The notes under the pieces were generated by a model that was not told the DNA's origin, made no database searches, and saw only the letters and a program-made list of their open reading frames with translations. The translations under genes were made by a program, and so were the position numbers. A DNA stretch of 64,000 nt from contig JAKVOA010000001.1 in assembly GCA_022483045.1 (NCBI GenBank), positions 143,750-207,749 of the forward strand, written 5' to 3'. The stretch's first letter is position 1. Each line of letters begins with the position of its first letter. The DNA comes from Oscillospiraceae bacterium (GTDB taxonomy: Bacteria; Bacillota; Clostridia; Oscillospirales; Acutalibacteraceae). Positions 1-7,760 of the stretch are shown one piece after another.

Positions 1-306
1 GGAAAGCAGGCTGCTCTTGCGGCTTTTGCTTCTGACAAAGATTTAAAGCAGGTAATCGTTGTAGATGAAGATATCGATATTTGTGACGCGGAGCGTGTTG
101 AGTGGGCTGTGGCCACACGGCTGCAGGCAGACAGAGATGTGTTTATCATCCCCGGCTGTGGTGGTTCACCACTCGAACCTTCACACTGTATTACTGGTAC
201 AACTGCCAAAATGGGAATGGATGCAACTTGCCCACTTGGGGATGAGCGCTTTTGTACAACGCATATTCCGGGTGAAGAGTCTATCCAGCTGAAAGATTAC
301 CTTTAG
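1..306 (+). CDS. UbiD family decarboxylase, C-terminal part (cut by window edge)
   Basis: The frame is open from base 1 to a TAG at 304-306, so only the last 101 residues are visible. They contain VVDEDIDI, then WAVATRLQADRD, a GSPLEPS stretch and GTTAKMGMDAT, which together are typical of the C-terminal region of UbiD-type (de)carboxylases. UbiD enzymes use prenylated FMN to decarboxylate unsaturated or aromatic acids. It lies 41 bases upstream of a BMC shell gene with no terminator between, so it is probably a cargo or partner enzyme of the microcompartment operon. The acid substrate cannot be read from this fragment; an imidazole carboxylate is one possibility given the neighbours (inference). 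Confidence 0.85.
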   Translation, partial: GKQAALAAFASDKDLKQVIVVDEDIDICDAERVEWAVATRLQADRDVFIIPGCGGSPLEPSHCITGTTAKMGMDATCPLGDERFCTTHIPGEESIQLKDYL

Positions 307-347
307 GTATAAAGCACGGTTCGTAAAAAAGAAGGAGGTGTTGCCAA

Positions 348-653
348 ATGGCAGCATTAGGAATTGTAGAAACAAGAGGAATGTCTGCTGCAGTAGAGGC
401 TACCGATGCTATGTGCAAAGATGCCCGTGTCAGTGTTCGCCAAGTGGTGGTTCCGGGCGGCGGGCATATGGCCATTTTGGTGCAGGGGGATGTTGCCGCT
501 GTTACTTCTGCGGTCAGCGCCGGATTGGCTGCTGCACAGAAAGTGGGCGGGGACATTATTTGTACGAATGTTATACCCAACCCGCATATTGAACTGCAGC
601 AGTACCTTGACGCAGAGTTCCCCGGAAACACAGAGGAAGACGGTGAAGTCTGA
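348..653 (+). CDS. BMC-H hexameric microcompartment shell protein (first copy)
   Basis: A 101-residue protein starting LGIVETRGMSAAVEATDAMCKDA, the classic Pfam BMC domain. The second half has QGDVAAVTSAVSAGLAAA and NVIPNPH, also canonical. Six copies form a flat hexagonal tile with a central pore. The pore loop here is PGGGH (about residues 36-40), richer in glycine and ending in histidine, unlike the common KIGSG loop, so the pore chemistry is probably distinct from the other two hexamers nearby. A GGAGG ribosome binding site sits upstream at 332-336. Its stop overlaps the next start by one base (TGATG), implying translational coupling. Confidence 0.95.
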   Translation: MAALGIVETRGMSAAVEATDAMCKDARVSVRQVVVPGGGHMAILVQGDVAAVTSAVSAGLAAAQKVGGDIICTNVIPNPHIELQQYLDAEFPGNTEEDGEV

Positions 654-1732
654 TGGATCAGTTTGTTGAAAAAATGGTTGATCAAATCTTGCAGCCGACT
701 GCAGACAAGGCGACGGGTCCCAAAAATCAGATGCCTTTTCCTGCGCTTGCACGGCCCAATTACCAGCGGGAAAGCAGCCGAAAGCGGCTGCAGGTTTTTG
801 ATTTGAAATTGCCTCAGCTGCAGGCAAAGAAACCTGCAACAGCTTTTGAGCGCAGTACGAATCTGTGCCAGGCAGCACTTTCATCTGCTGCAGGCACAGA
901 AAGACCGTTCCCGCTGGGCGTGCAGGGCGCTGACGGCTTAACGAAAACAGCGGAGGGGCCGTTTCCGCTGGGTTTGCAGGGCGCTGACGGCTTAACGAAA
1001 ACAGCGGAGGGGCCGTTTCCGCTGGGTTTGCAGGGCGCTGACGGCTTAACAAAAACAGCCGAGGGGCCGTTTCCGCTGGGCGTGCAGGGCGCTGACGGCT
1101 TAACAAAAACAGCCGAGGGGCCGTTTCCGCTGGGCATACAAGACAGTAATCAAATACCGCAAGCGCCTTGTACCTGCCATGTACAGGCAAACGTGCAGCA
1201 AAATGAAACACGGGTGGCGGTTCTTGAGCACCCGGAAAAGCGCACGCTGCGCCTGTTGGGCCTTTACTGCCCTCAAAACAGCTCTGTTGGCATTGCAGCG
1301 TCCGATGTCTGTACGCTTCGGCAGCTTTTCGCGGCTGATGCCGCTTCTGCACAAGTCACGGGATTAAAGATTGAGATTGACTGGCAAGCGGATAAAAGCA
1401 AACCATTCCTTTTTCAGTTTTATGGAAACACAGAACAGGTAAAGAAAGCAGCGGCGACTTTCTCACGGGTGCTTTCGAGCAATATGCCGCTTTTTGCAGA
1501 GGCACCCACGGAAATGCTTCGCCGCAGGCTGTGTTTGGGCTCGGGCTGCGTCGGAGCGCTGGAAAACTGCAGCTTGCCGATGCTGCTGCCGGAAATGAAT
1601 GATTACTGGCACTCGCACCCCGAGTCGACACTCGAAATTTTTCCGGGTAGGCAGTGGGTGCTGCTTGGCGGTGAAAAGCAGGAGCTGCAGCAGGCTTTGC
1701 AGCTTATGCAGCATCGGAAGAATAGCAGATAA
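653..1732 (+). CDS. Unrecognised BMC-operon protein with encapsulation-like N-terminus and 18-residue repeats
   Basis: A 359-residue protein I do not recognise. It starts with a short amphipathic stretch, MDQFVEKMVDQILQ, like the encapsulation peptides that dock cargo to BMC shells. A linker follows, then four and a half copies of an 18-residue repeat (about residues 84-164, core PFPLGLQGADGLTKTAE), and a globular C-terminal part (about 190-359). In that part RLLGLYC...VGIAASDVCTLRQLF and later FQFYGNTEQVKKAAATFSRVL resemble the strand-helix and GDVxAVKxA segments of a BMC fold, but far diverged. It is translationally coupled between two shell genes, so a shell-linked structural or scaffolding role is likely. 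Its function is inference only. Confidence 0.6.
   Translation: MDQFVEKMVDQILQPTADKATGPKNQMPFPALARPNYQRESSRKRLQVFDLKLPQLQAKKPATAFERSTNLCQAALSSAAGTERPFPLGVQGADGLTKTAEGPFPLGLQGADGLTKTAEGPFPLGLQGADGLTKTAEGPFPLGVQGADGLTKTAEGPFPLGIQDSNQIPQAPCTCHVQANVQQNETRVAVLEHPEKRTLRLLGLYCPQNSSVGIAASDVCTLRQLFAADAASAQVTGLKIEIDWQADKSKPFLFQFYGNTEQVKKAAATFSRVLSSNMPLFAEAPTEMLRRRLCLGSGCVGALENCSLPMLLPEMNDYWHSHPESTLEIFPGRQWVLLGGEKQELQQALQLMQHRKNSR
902..1144 (+). repeat. 54-bp in-frame tandem repeat, four full copies plus a half copy
   Basis: Units begin at 902, 956, 1010, 1064 and (partial, 27 bases) 1118, each encoding 18 residues with the pattern PFPLG-QGADGLTKTAE. The copies differ by only a few bases, including a gtg/ttg codon at the V/L position and gcg-gag versus gcc-gag near the end. 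Such near-identity points to recent expansion by slippage or recombination, so copy number may vary between strains. Confidence 0.97.
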
Positions 1733-1745
1733 TAATGTCAGAAAT

Positions 1746-1762
1746 AGGAGGCAGGCAAAGTG
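1746..1762 (+). promoter_or_regulatory. Ribosome binding site deciding a GTG start
   Basis: AGGAGG at 1746-1751 is followed after 8 bases by GTG at 1760, which is an ideal spacing. The ATG at 1766 would be 14 bases away, so the GTG start was preferred for the second shell gene. Confidence 0.75.
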
Positions 1763-2068
1763 AATATGGGAAAACAGCATGCGCTGGGGCTAGTAGAGAC
1801 GTTTGGCTTTGGCACGGCAATCAGTGCAGCGGATGCTGCCTTAAAAGCAGCGGCCGTTTCCATTCGGCGGATTGAGGAAACAATCGGTTCAGGCGGGTCG
1901 CTTGGCACAACCGTTTATCTGGTCGGCGAGGTGGCTGCCGTAAAGGCCGCTGTCGAGGCGGCCGAGATTGCGGCAAACCGTGTTGGGCGTACCGTTTCAA
2001 CGGACATCATCCCGAATCTTGATGACAAGGTTTTAAGCGGTATGTATCACGGCTCTTTGGAATTTTAA
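1760..2068 (+). CDS. BMC-H hexameric shell protein (second copy)
   Basis: A 102-residue BMC-domain protein with [27 protein letters not shown] and [22 protein letters not shown], both canonical for hexameric shell tiles. The pore loop (about residues 42-49) reads TIGSGGSL, longer by two or three residues than the standard KIGSG, which may change pore width. It starts with GTG behind a strong AGGAGG site and ends with a short tail after DIIPNLDD. It lies 27 bases after the repeat protein and 32 bases before the third shell gene in the same operon. Confidence 0.95.
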   Translation: MNMGKQHALGLVETFGFGTAISAADAALKAAAVSIRRIEETIGSGGSLGTTVYLVGEVAAVKAAVEAAEIAANRVGRTVSTDIIPNLDDKVLSGMYHGSLEF

Positions 2069-2100
2069 AAACATCATACAAATTATTGGAGGTTACTGAA

Positions 2101-2394
2101 ATGAATGAAGCTTTGGGTTTGGTTGAAACAAAAGGATTGGTCGGTGCCATTGAAGCGGCAGATGCTATGGTAAAAGCCGCAAATGTTACCATTACCGGCT
2201 ATGAAAAAATCGGTTTCGGTTTAGTTACGGTTATGATTCGCGGGGATGTCGGTGCTGTAAAAGCGGCTACAGATGCAGGCGCTACAGCGGCGCGCCGTGT
2301 TGGAGAAGTCATTTCCGTACATGTTATTCCCCGCCCACATACAGAAGTGGAGCGTTGCATTCTGAAGCCGGTTGCCGATTCCGTTGGGGAGTAA
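2101..2394 (+). CDS. BMC-H hexameric shell protein (third copy)
   Basis: A 97-residue BMC-domain protein of standard length: [23 protein letters not shown], then [23 protein letters not shown] and HVIPRPH. It is the most canonical of the three shell tiles, and resembles PduA/EutM-type hexamers. The pore motif is IGFG (residues 37-40), with a bulky Phe where PduA has Ser, so the pore is expected to be narrower or more hydrophobic. The start is ATG 2101, 8 bases after GGAGG at 2088-2092; an upstream TTG in frame overlaps that site and was not used. Confidence 0.95.
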   Translation: MNEALGLVETKGLVGAIEAADAMVKAANVTITGYEKIGFGLVTVMIRGDVGAVKAATDAGATAARRVGEVISVHVIPRPHTEVERCILKPVADSVGE

Positions 2395-2400
2395 TCAGCG

Positions 2401-3030
2401 ATGCGCCTGCTGATTATTTGGTGCGAAAAGGCACTTGGGCGCCAAGTCGCACAAAACGCACTGCGTACCCTTGTAAGCAAATGGAGCGGCGGGATAGGCT
2501 TGTGTACAGAAGAAGCATCTAATGAAATAGTACCTGGCGGGGCGGACAACAGGGAAGAAGCCCCGGAAGACCTTGTTATCAGGTATGACTGCTTTCTTGT
2601 GCCGCTGCTGCCCACAGAAATGTTGGGGCATTTGCTTGCGGCAAAAACACAGTCACCGGCCGAGGTCCTTCTGCGCGCGGCGCTTTGTTCGAAAAAACCG
2701 GTTCTCCTTTTGCCGGCTGCGCTAGGTCCGGAAAATGAGACGAATACGCGGGGAACATCTCCGCTTTTGAAAAAGGTTTTGCAGCAAAGGAAACAGGCGG
2801 CGCTTTTGGGCTTTCAAACGATGGACATGCAGAACATATTAAATCTGCAGCAGAAGCGGGCGGCCCCTTTTCAGCTTCAGAATAGGATTGTGACAGAAAA
2901 AGATATCCTTGAAGCTTTCAAGTCAGGCAGCCGCGTGGCTGCGCTGCCTGACAGTGCAGTTGTTACACCGCTTGCAGCGGATACTGCACGGGAAAAGAAA
3001 ATAGAACTTGTGAAGGAGGGAGCGCCGTGA
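2401..3030 (+). CDS. BMC-associated flavoprotein-like protein
   Basis: A 209-residue protein. Residues about 60-110 contain YDCFLVPLLPTEMLGHLLAAKTQSP and KKPVLLLPAAL, resembling the Rossmann-like flavoprotein family (UbiX/PpcDC-like) proteins found in BMC loci. The C-terminal RIVTEKDILEAF and DSAVVTPLAADTAREKKIEL match a tail shared by several BMC-locus proteins. The usual N-terminal flavin-binding glycine-serine motif is not obvious, so true FMN binding is uncertain. UbiD enzymes need prenylated FMN made by UbiX, so a link with the upstream UbiD is possible but unproven. It overlaps the next gene by four bases. Confidence 0.6.
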   Translation: MRLLIIWCEKALGRQVAQNALRTLVSKWSGGIGLCTEEASNEIVPGGADNREEAPEDLVIRYDCFLVPLLPTEMLGHLLAAKTQSPAEVLLRAALCSKKPVLLLPAALGPENETNTRGTSPLLKKVLQQRKQAALLGFQTMDMQNILNLQQKRAAPFQLQNRIVTEKDILEAFKSGSRVAALPDSAVVTPLAADTAREKKIELVKEGAP

Positions 3031-3311
3031 ATCTGGGTATCATAATTGGCCAGGTTGTGGCAACCCGGAAAGACGAAAAACTGACAGGAAGCAAGCTAAT
3101 GATTACACAGCCCGTTGATGCGTATTTGCACCCCGCCGGCGAAAAAATAGTAGCGGTTGATACAGTGGGTGCCGGCGTTGGCGAAACAGTTCTCTATGTA
3201 CAGGGATATGCTGCAACGCGCGCTTTTTCGGACAGGGATATGCCGGTGGATGCGGCCATTATCGGCATTGTAGATAAAATTGACTGCTATGAAGCGAGAA
3301 AGGACGGCTGA
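3027..3311 (+). CDS. EutN/CcmL family BMC vertex protein (BMC-P pentamer)
   Basis: A 94-residue protein beginning MNLGIIIGQVVATRKDEKLTGSKLMI, with VDTVGAGVGETVLYVQGYAAT and AAIIGIVDKID. These are the hallmarks of the EutN/CcmL OB-fold pentamers that cap the twelve vertices of microcompartment shells. It starts with GTG inside GTGA, overlapping the stop of the flavoprotein-like gene, behind AAGGAGGG at 3013-3020. With three hexamer genes it completes a minimal closed shell; no trimeric BMC-T gene is seen in the window, though one may lie upstream of base 1. Confidence 0.96.
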   Translation: MNLGIIIGQVVATRKDEKLTGSKLMITQPVDAYLHPAGEKIVAVDTVGAGVGETVLYVQGYAATRAFSDRDMPVDAAIIGIVDKIDCYEARKDG

Positions 3312-3313
3312 AA

Positions 3314-5143
3314 ATGGATATGTCAGAAGAAAAAAAGGCCATTCGCCGCCGCAGGATGATAGACACACTGCTTGGCGGCGGCAGCGCAGATCTCGTCTTT
3401 CATGGCGGTAATGTGATTGATGTTTTGACACGAGAAATCTACCCCGCAGATGTCGCGGTAAAGGATGAATTTATTCTGTATGTCGGTGACTGCAGTTTTT
3501 TAACTGGACAAAAGACAACGGTGGTGGATGTGGAGGGGAAATTTCTAAGCCCGGGTTTTATAGATGCACACATGCATTTTGAAAGTTCTATGCTGACGCC
3601 AACGGAGTTTTCCCGTCTTTCATTGCCAACAGGCACAACAACGGTTTTTGCGGACCCGCATGAAATTGGCAATGTACTCGGGGTAGATGGTATAGTGGAA
3701 ATGATAAAAGAAGCGCGCACGCTGCCAAACCGCGTGCTATTTACAGTTCCAGCGCTGGTACCGGACTTACCGGGCCTTGAAACCCCGGGCCGAGAGATAA
3801 ACAGTCAAAACATTGAAGGCTTGCTCGATGACTCGCTGGTGTGCGGCCTAGGTGAAATGCAGGGTTTCAGCAACGTAAAGCCTGTCTATGCGTATGCGTC
3901 TTCGCTGCTTGACGATATGCTGATTTCTGTGTTGGAATCGAAGAAACGGGGCAAGTCTGTCGAGGGCAATGCGCCCGGACTGAGTGACGCGGAACTTGCT
4001 GCGCACAACATCCTTTGCGGCGGCCACGCCTCCTGCCATGAAACGGTTACAAAAGAAGAGTGCGCCGAAAAACTGCGCTGCGGCTACACAGTTTTTATGC
4101 GCGAAGGCTCTACGCAGAAAAACATGAAAGAATGCATCCGTGTTATTACGGAAGATGGCATGGATTCTAGACATCTGGCTTTTGCAACTGACGATATGGT
4201 GGCAGAAGATCTGCTGACAGCGGGCCATATAGATGAAATCCTGCGCCGGGCGGTTGCCTGTGGCGTAGACCCTGTAGAAGCAATTCAGATGGCAACCATC
4301 AATCCTGCGGAACACTATGGAAAAAAAGAAATCGGTGCGCTGTCACCCGGCCGTGCAGCTGATATCTGTGTCATTAGCGACCTTGCCGCTATGCGTGTGG
4401 ATGAGGTTTACGTTGCTGGAAAAACGGCGGCAAAAGACGGCAAACTGCTGCTGGATTTGCCAAGGTGGAAATATCCCGATACGGTAAAGAACACTATGAA
4501 ATGTCCACGGGTCTCTGTACAGCAGTTACAAGTACCTTCCGGCCACAGCAGTGAACGTGTGCGCGTCATTAAAGTCATTCCGGAGCAAAATTTGACAGAT
4601 GCCCTAGAGGCAGAGCTCCCTGTGCAGGACGGCTTTCTGGTTCCCTCAACGCAGCAGGATGTTTTGCCGTTGCTTTCTATAGAGCGCCACGGGCGCAGCA
4701 GCGGAAGAATCGCCCACGGATTTGTACAGGGAATGGGACTAAAAGCTGGGGCCATCGCTCAAAGCATTGCACACGATACGCACAATCTGCTGGTGTGCGG
4801 CGCGAATTATATAGATATGAAAATGGCGGCCGACCGTGTTATTGCCATGGGTGGCGGCATTGCCCTGGTGAAAAACGGGCGTGTTGCCGGTGACCTTTCG
4901 CTGCCGATCGGCGGGCTGATGACGGATGCTTTGACTGGTGCCGAGGTAGCTGAAAAAATTCGTCTGCTCAACGAAATAGCAAAGACAGAGCTTGGGTGCA
5001 CACTGCCTTCGCCGTTTATGCATCTGTCCTTTTTGTCACTCGCTACAAGCCCTAAATGGAAACTGACCGACAAAGGCATTGTCGATGTAGCTTCCGGTAA
5101 AATCCTGCCGGTTCTGCTTTCCGGGGAAAGGGAGAAAATGTAA
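3314..5143 (+). CDS. Adenine deaminase-like amidohydrolase in BMC operon
   Basis: A 609-residue metal-dependent amidohydrolase of the Ade type. It has GFIDAHMHFESS (metal ligands H86 and H88), FADPHEIGN at 113-120, the conserved GGHASCHE region near residue 236, AFATDD near 290, and a C-terminal adenine-deaminase domain with GGGIALVKNGRV and LPIGGLMTD. Ade enzymes hydrolyse adenine to hypoxanthine and ammonia with Mn/Fe. Its length and two-domain order fit Ade. Because it is the central enzyme of this BMC operon, it could instead act on a related ring such as an aminoimidazole or xanthine-derived compound; sequence alone does not decide. Confidence 0.8.
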   Translation: MDMSEEKKAIRRRRMIDTLLGGGSADLVFHGGNVIDVLTREIYPADVAVKDEFILYVGDCSFLTGQKTTVVDVEGKFLSPGFIDAHMHFESSMLTPTEFSRLSLPTGTTTVFADPHEIGNVLGVDGIVEMIKEARTLPNRVLFTVPALVPDLPGLETPGREINSQNIEGLLDDSLVCGLGEMQGFSNVKPVYAYASSLLDDMLISVLESKKRGKSVEGNAPGLSDAELAAHNILCGGHASCHETVTKEECAEKLRCGYTVFMREGSTQKNMKECIRVITEDGMDSRHLAFATDDMVAEDLLTAGHIDEILRRAVACGVDPVEAIQMATINPAEHYGKKEIGALSPGRAADICVISDLAAMRVDEVYVAGKTAAKDGKLLLDLPRWKYPDTVKNTMKCPRVSVQQLQVPSGHSSERVRVIKVIPEQNLTDALEAELPVQDGFLVPSTQQDVLPLLSIERHGRSSGRIAHGFVQGMGLKAGAIAQSIAHDTHNLLVCGANYIDMKMAADRVIAMGGGIALVKNGRVAGDLSLPIGGLMTDALTGAEVAEKIRLLNEIAKTELGCTLPSPFMHLSFLSLATSPKWKLTDKGIVDVASGKILPVLLSGEREKM

Positions 5144-5145
5144 AC

Positions 5146-5823
5146 ATGGGTTATCAAATCATTGACCTTACACAAGAAATCTTTGAGGGCATGTCGGTCT
5201 TTCCCATGCATCAGAAAACCTTTATCTTTAAAAACATGACGCATGAAGAAAGCATCAAAAGATATGGATTTCCGTTCAGTACAAATAACTTGCTGATTAA
5301 CGAGCACGGCCCAACACATACAGATGCCCTGTACGAGTTTGACCCGAACGGCGCTACCATTGAAAAAACCAATCTTGCGCTTTGTTTTGGTAGCGCGCTG
5401 TGTCTGGATGTTTCCTCTGTTTCGCCGGATGAATATATTACAGAGCAGGTACTATCCAAGGCGCTGCAGCGCTCTTCGCTGAAAATCAACAGGGGCGATA
5501 TTGTGCTGCTGTATACTGGGCACTACAACCGAAGTTACGGTAAGGCAGAGTGGCAGACGCGCTATGCCGGTCTGGATATTTCCGGTGCGGAGTTTTTGGG
5601 GCGGCAGGGTGTCGTCAACATTGGAATTGACGCACCCGCTATCGATAACCCAAAAGATCAGAAATATTCCGGCCACCTTATCTGCCGCAAGTACAGAATG
5701 CTCAATACAGAAAATCTTTGTAATTTAGATAAAGTGGCGCAGAAACGATTTTTGTATATTGGCTTGCCACTTAAAATCCGTGGCGGCACAGGCAGCCCAG
5801 TTCGTGCGGTGGCAATTTGTTAA
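5146..5823 (+). CDS. Cyclase family hydrolase (kynurenine formamidase-like)
   Basis: A 225-residue protein of the Pfam cyclase family (PF04199). It starts YQIIDLTQEIFEGMSVFP and has the metal-binding HGPTHTD motif at residues 54-60, where H54, H58 and D60 match the family HxGTHxDxP signature. Further on are GDIVLLYTGHYNRSYG and VNIGIDAPAID. Members hydrolyse amide or lactam bonds in N-formylkynurenine, isatin and other ring compounds. It starts three bases after the amidohydrolase stop, so both are likely expressed together; a ring-opening or deformylating step is a reasonable inference. Confidence 0.85.
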   Translation: MGYQIIDLTQEIFEGMSVFPMHQKTFIFKNMTHEESIKRYGFPFSTNNLLINEHGPTHTDALYEFDPNGATIEKTNLALCFGSALCLDVSSVSPDEYITEQVLSKALQRSSLKINRGDIVLLYTGHYNRSYGKAEWQTRYAGLDISGAEFLGRQGVVNIGIDAPAIDNPKDQKYSGHLICRKYRMLNTENLCNLDKVAQKRFLYIGLPLKIRGGTGSPVRAVAIC

Positions 5824-5850
5824 TCATGATAAATGAGGGGGCTCAACAAA

Positions 5851-6456
5851 ATGCAGAAGCTTAAAGAAAAAGTGTTTATTCCAGCTTACTCCGGCGGTGC
5901 AGTAAAGGTGATGGCTGGGCAAGAACTTTATTTAATTGATGTAGAGGGTCAGCAGGTCAGCGACTTCGTTTGTTTTAACCTCGATGACCTGAGCGAACAC
6001 GTTTCGCCGGTGCATATGCGCTCGTCTCTGTCAAGTATTCGGTTGAAAGTCGGCGACTTCCTGTACAGCAATTATCGGGAGCATATGATGCAGCTGGTAG
6101 CAGACACAGTTGGTGTTCACGACTTTTTCTTTCCGGCGTGTGACTACTACAGGTATAAAGTAGACTTTGGTGTCGAAAATCATCCGAACTGTCACGATAA
6201 CTTGATGAACGCACTCAAGCAGTACCATTTTGTGCCTGAGCTGCTTCCTGATCCAATCAACTGGTTTATGAACAACCATATGGATGGAACTGGCGACTAT
6301 ATTATCGAACCACCGCTTTCCAAACCGGGTGATTATGTCAAACTAAAGGCACTGAAAAATTGCCTGGTTGCCGCTACGTCCTGCTCGCAGGACTTTGTGC
6401 CCGTAAACGGTATGCACGTTTCACCTATAGAGCTGCAGGTTGTCGAGCAAGCATAA
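5851..6456 (+). CDS. DUF1989 (urea carboxylase-associated family) protein
   Basis: A 201-residue DUF1989 protein. Its AYSGGAVKVMAGQELYLIDVEGQQVSDFVCFN opening and NCHDNLMNAL middle are typical, as is CLVAATSCSQD with the cysteine close to the C-terminus. Family members include the urea carboxylase-associated proteins UAAP1/2, some of which act as carboxyguanidine deiminases, so a C-N bond hydrolysis is plausible. The start is ATG 5851, ten bases after GAGGGG at 5835-5840; an ATG at 5833 lies on that site. This is the last gene of the BMC operon and is followed by a strong terminator. Confidence 0.85.
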   Translation: MQKLKEKVFIPAYSGGAVKVMAGQELYLIDVEGQQVSDFVCFNLDDLSEHVSPVHMRSSLSSIRLKVGDFLYSNYREHMMQLVADTVGVHDFFFPACDYYRYKVDFGVENHPNCHDNLMNALKQYHFVPELLPDPINWFMNNHMDGTGDYIIEPPLSKPGDYVKLKALKNCLVAATSCSQDFVPVNGMHVSPIELQVVEQA

Positions 6457-6479
6457 CCTGCTGTGAAACAATGGCATAT

Positions 6480-6522
6480 AAAAAACGTTCCCCATTCGTT
6501 AGCAGAGGGGAACGTTTTTTTA
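6480..6522 (+). terminator. Rho-independent terminator of the BMC operon
   Basis: A 14-bp stem, AAAAAACGTTCCCC (6480-6493) with GGGGAACGTTTTTT (6507-6520), followed by T residues. A-tract and T-tract on both sides make it bidirectional, serving also the convergent M20 gene. Confidence 0.93.
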
Positions 6523-6537
6523 TCGTCGATGCACGCT

Positions 6538-7725
6538 TTACAGGAAGCTGACGCAGGTATCGGTCCATTTGCGGTAAACATGAAATGCGCGGACAATATC
6601 AGTCCAGTCAGCTGTTTCATTTGTGCAGTGGCATTGAGCGGGATTGCCCGGGCCGAGTATGAGAAATGGCAGCTTTGGCTTATAGGGACATACCAGGGAA
6701 GCGTCCGTGTAAAAAAGCACGCCGCTGCGTGCCGAACTGCTGCCCTCTTGGCGGCAGAGCACGGCGGCTGCGGAAACGCCGGGGTGGGAAGAATCTGTTT
6801 CCAGCGCTTCGCGGCAGTTAAAATAGCGCAGATGAATCTGCAGTCCTTGCTGCTTTTCCTCTGCCTGCCTGGCCGACTGTTCAAAGATTGCTTTTAGGGA
6901 AGTGCTGCTGATGGTTGGCAGAAAGCGTGTGTCAACAGAAAAATCGGCAAAGTCGGGTATCATATTTATCTTTATACCAGAAGAAACGGCGGTCATGCAG
7001 CATGTGTTGCTCCCCAGCAGGGGATGCACAGGTACACAGGCACAAATCCGTTTTTGTGCTTCCTTTAAAAAGTCTGTACCGAGTTCCAGCGCATTGATTC
7101 CGTTTTGCGGCATGCTTGCGTGGCTGCTTTTGCCGTGTACGCTGGCTTTTGTCCACATACAGCCCTTTTCGCAGACACCCGGCGTACAGGCGGTCGGCTC
7201 ACAGATAAACAGAAAAGACAGACCGTCAAAAGCACCAGCATCACGAAGCGCAGACACACCTAAGCCGCCGGATTCTTCATCAGCAGTAAAATAAAAACGC
7301 AAAGTCACCGGTGGCTTTTGTCTATTTGTAGCATAAGAAAGATACAGCAAAAGCATGGCGGTCAGCCCGCCTTTCATATCTGCCGCGCCGCGGCTTGTGA
7401 CAGCGGTGCCGTTCACTGTGCCTGAAAATGGGCCGCAGCGCCAGTTGGCGGGGTCACTAACCGGAACCGTATCAAGATGGCCGGCAAACCCGACTGATTT
7501 TCCACAGCTTTGCCCCGGCAGTGTCAGTACCATGCTGGCTCGCCCGGCAGTATGGTGCAGAATCTGTACCTGCTTATCAGTGGCCGGCGCGCCGTATTTT
7601 TTTAGCAGCGCTAAGATGCAGTGTACCATATTTTCTTCGCTGCCGCCGGGATTTGTGCTGTTCACCTGCAGCAAGGCCCTGAAAATAGCCAGGGCCTTGT
7701 CCTGCAACTGTGTATTACTTTCCAT
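6538..7725 (-). CDS. M20 family metallopeptidase/deacylase (ArgE/DapE type)
   Basis: A 395-residue di-zinc hydrolase. The metal and catalytic motifs are AGHLDTVP (H83, D85), SRGAADMKGG (D116), TADEESGG (E150/E151), CEPT, and a C-terminal HCTNE. M20 enzymes cut amide bonds in small molecules such as acetylornithine, succinyl-diaminopimelate, allantoate or carbamoyl amino acids; the substrate is not evident here. It is convergent with the BMC operon and shares its terminator. A ureido-compound hydrolase role in the same purine or heterocycle pathway is attractive but inferred. Its own promoter lies at 7761-7789. Confidence 0.85.
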   Translation of the reverse strand: MESNTQLQDKALAIFRALLQVNSTNPGGSEENMVHCILALLKKYGAPATDKQVQILHHTAGRASMVLTLPGQSCGKSVGFAGHLDTVPVSDPANWRCGPFSGTVNGTAVTSRGAADMKGGLTAMLLLYLSYATNRQKPPVTLRFYFTADEESGGLGVSALRDAGAFDGLSFLFICEPTACTPGVCEKGCMWTKASVHGKSSHASMPQNGINALELGTDFLKEAQKRICACVPVHPLLGSNTCCMTAVSSGIKINMIPDFADFSVDTRFLPTISSTSLKAIFEQSARQAEEKQQGLQIHLRYFNCREALETDSSHPGVSAAAVLCRQEGSSSARSGVLFYTDASLVCPYKPKLPFLILGPGNPAQCHCTNETADWTDIVRAFHVYRKWTDTCVSFL

Positions 7726-7760
7726 TTTGGTTTTCGCCCTTTCCTGCTTCTTTATCTCCT

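Noticed and set aside
902..1144. CRISPR array
   Set aside because: The repeats are contiguous, in frame and without spacers, so they are a coding tandem repeat.
357..1352. 331-codon open frame on the minus strand
   Set aside because: It is the shadow of the GC-rich repeat region of the plus-strand gene. It lacks a binding site and runs across the shell gene.
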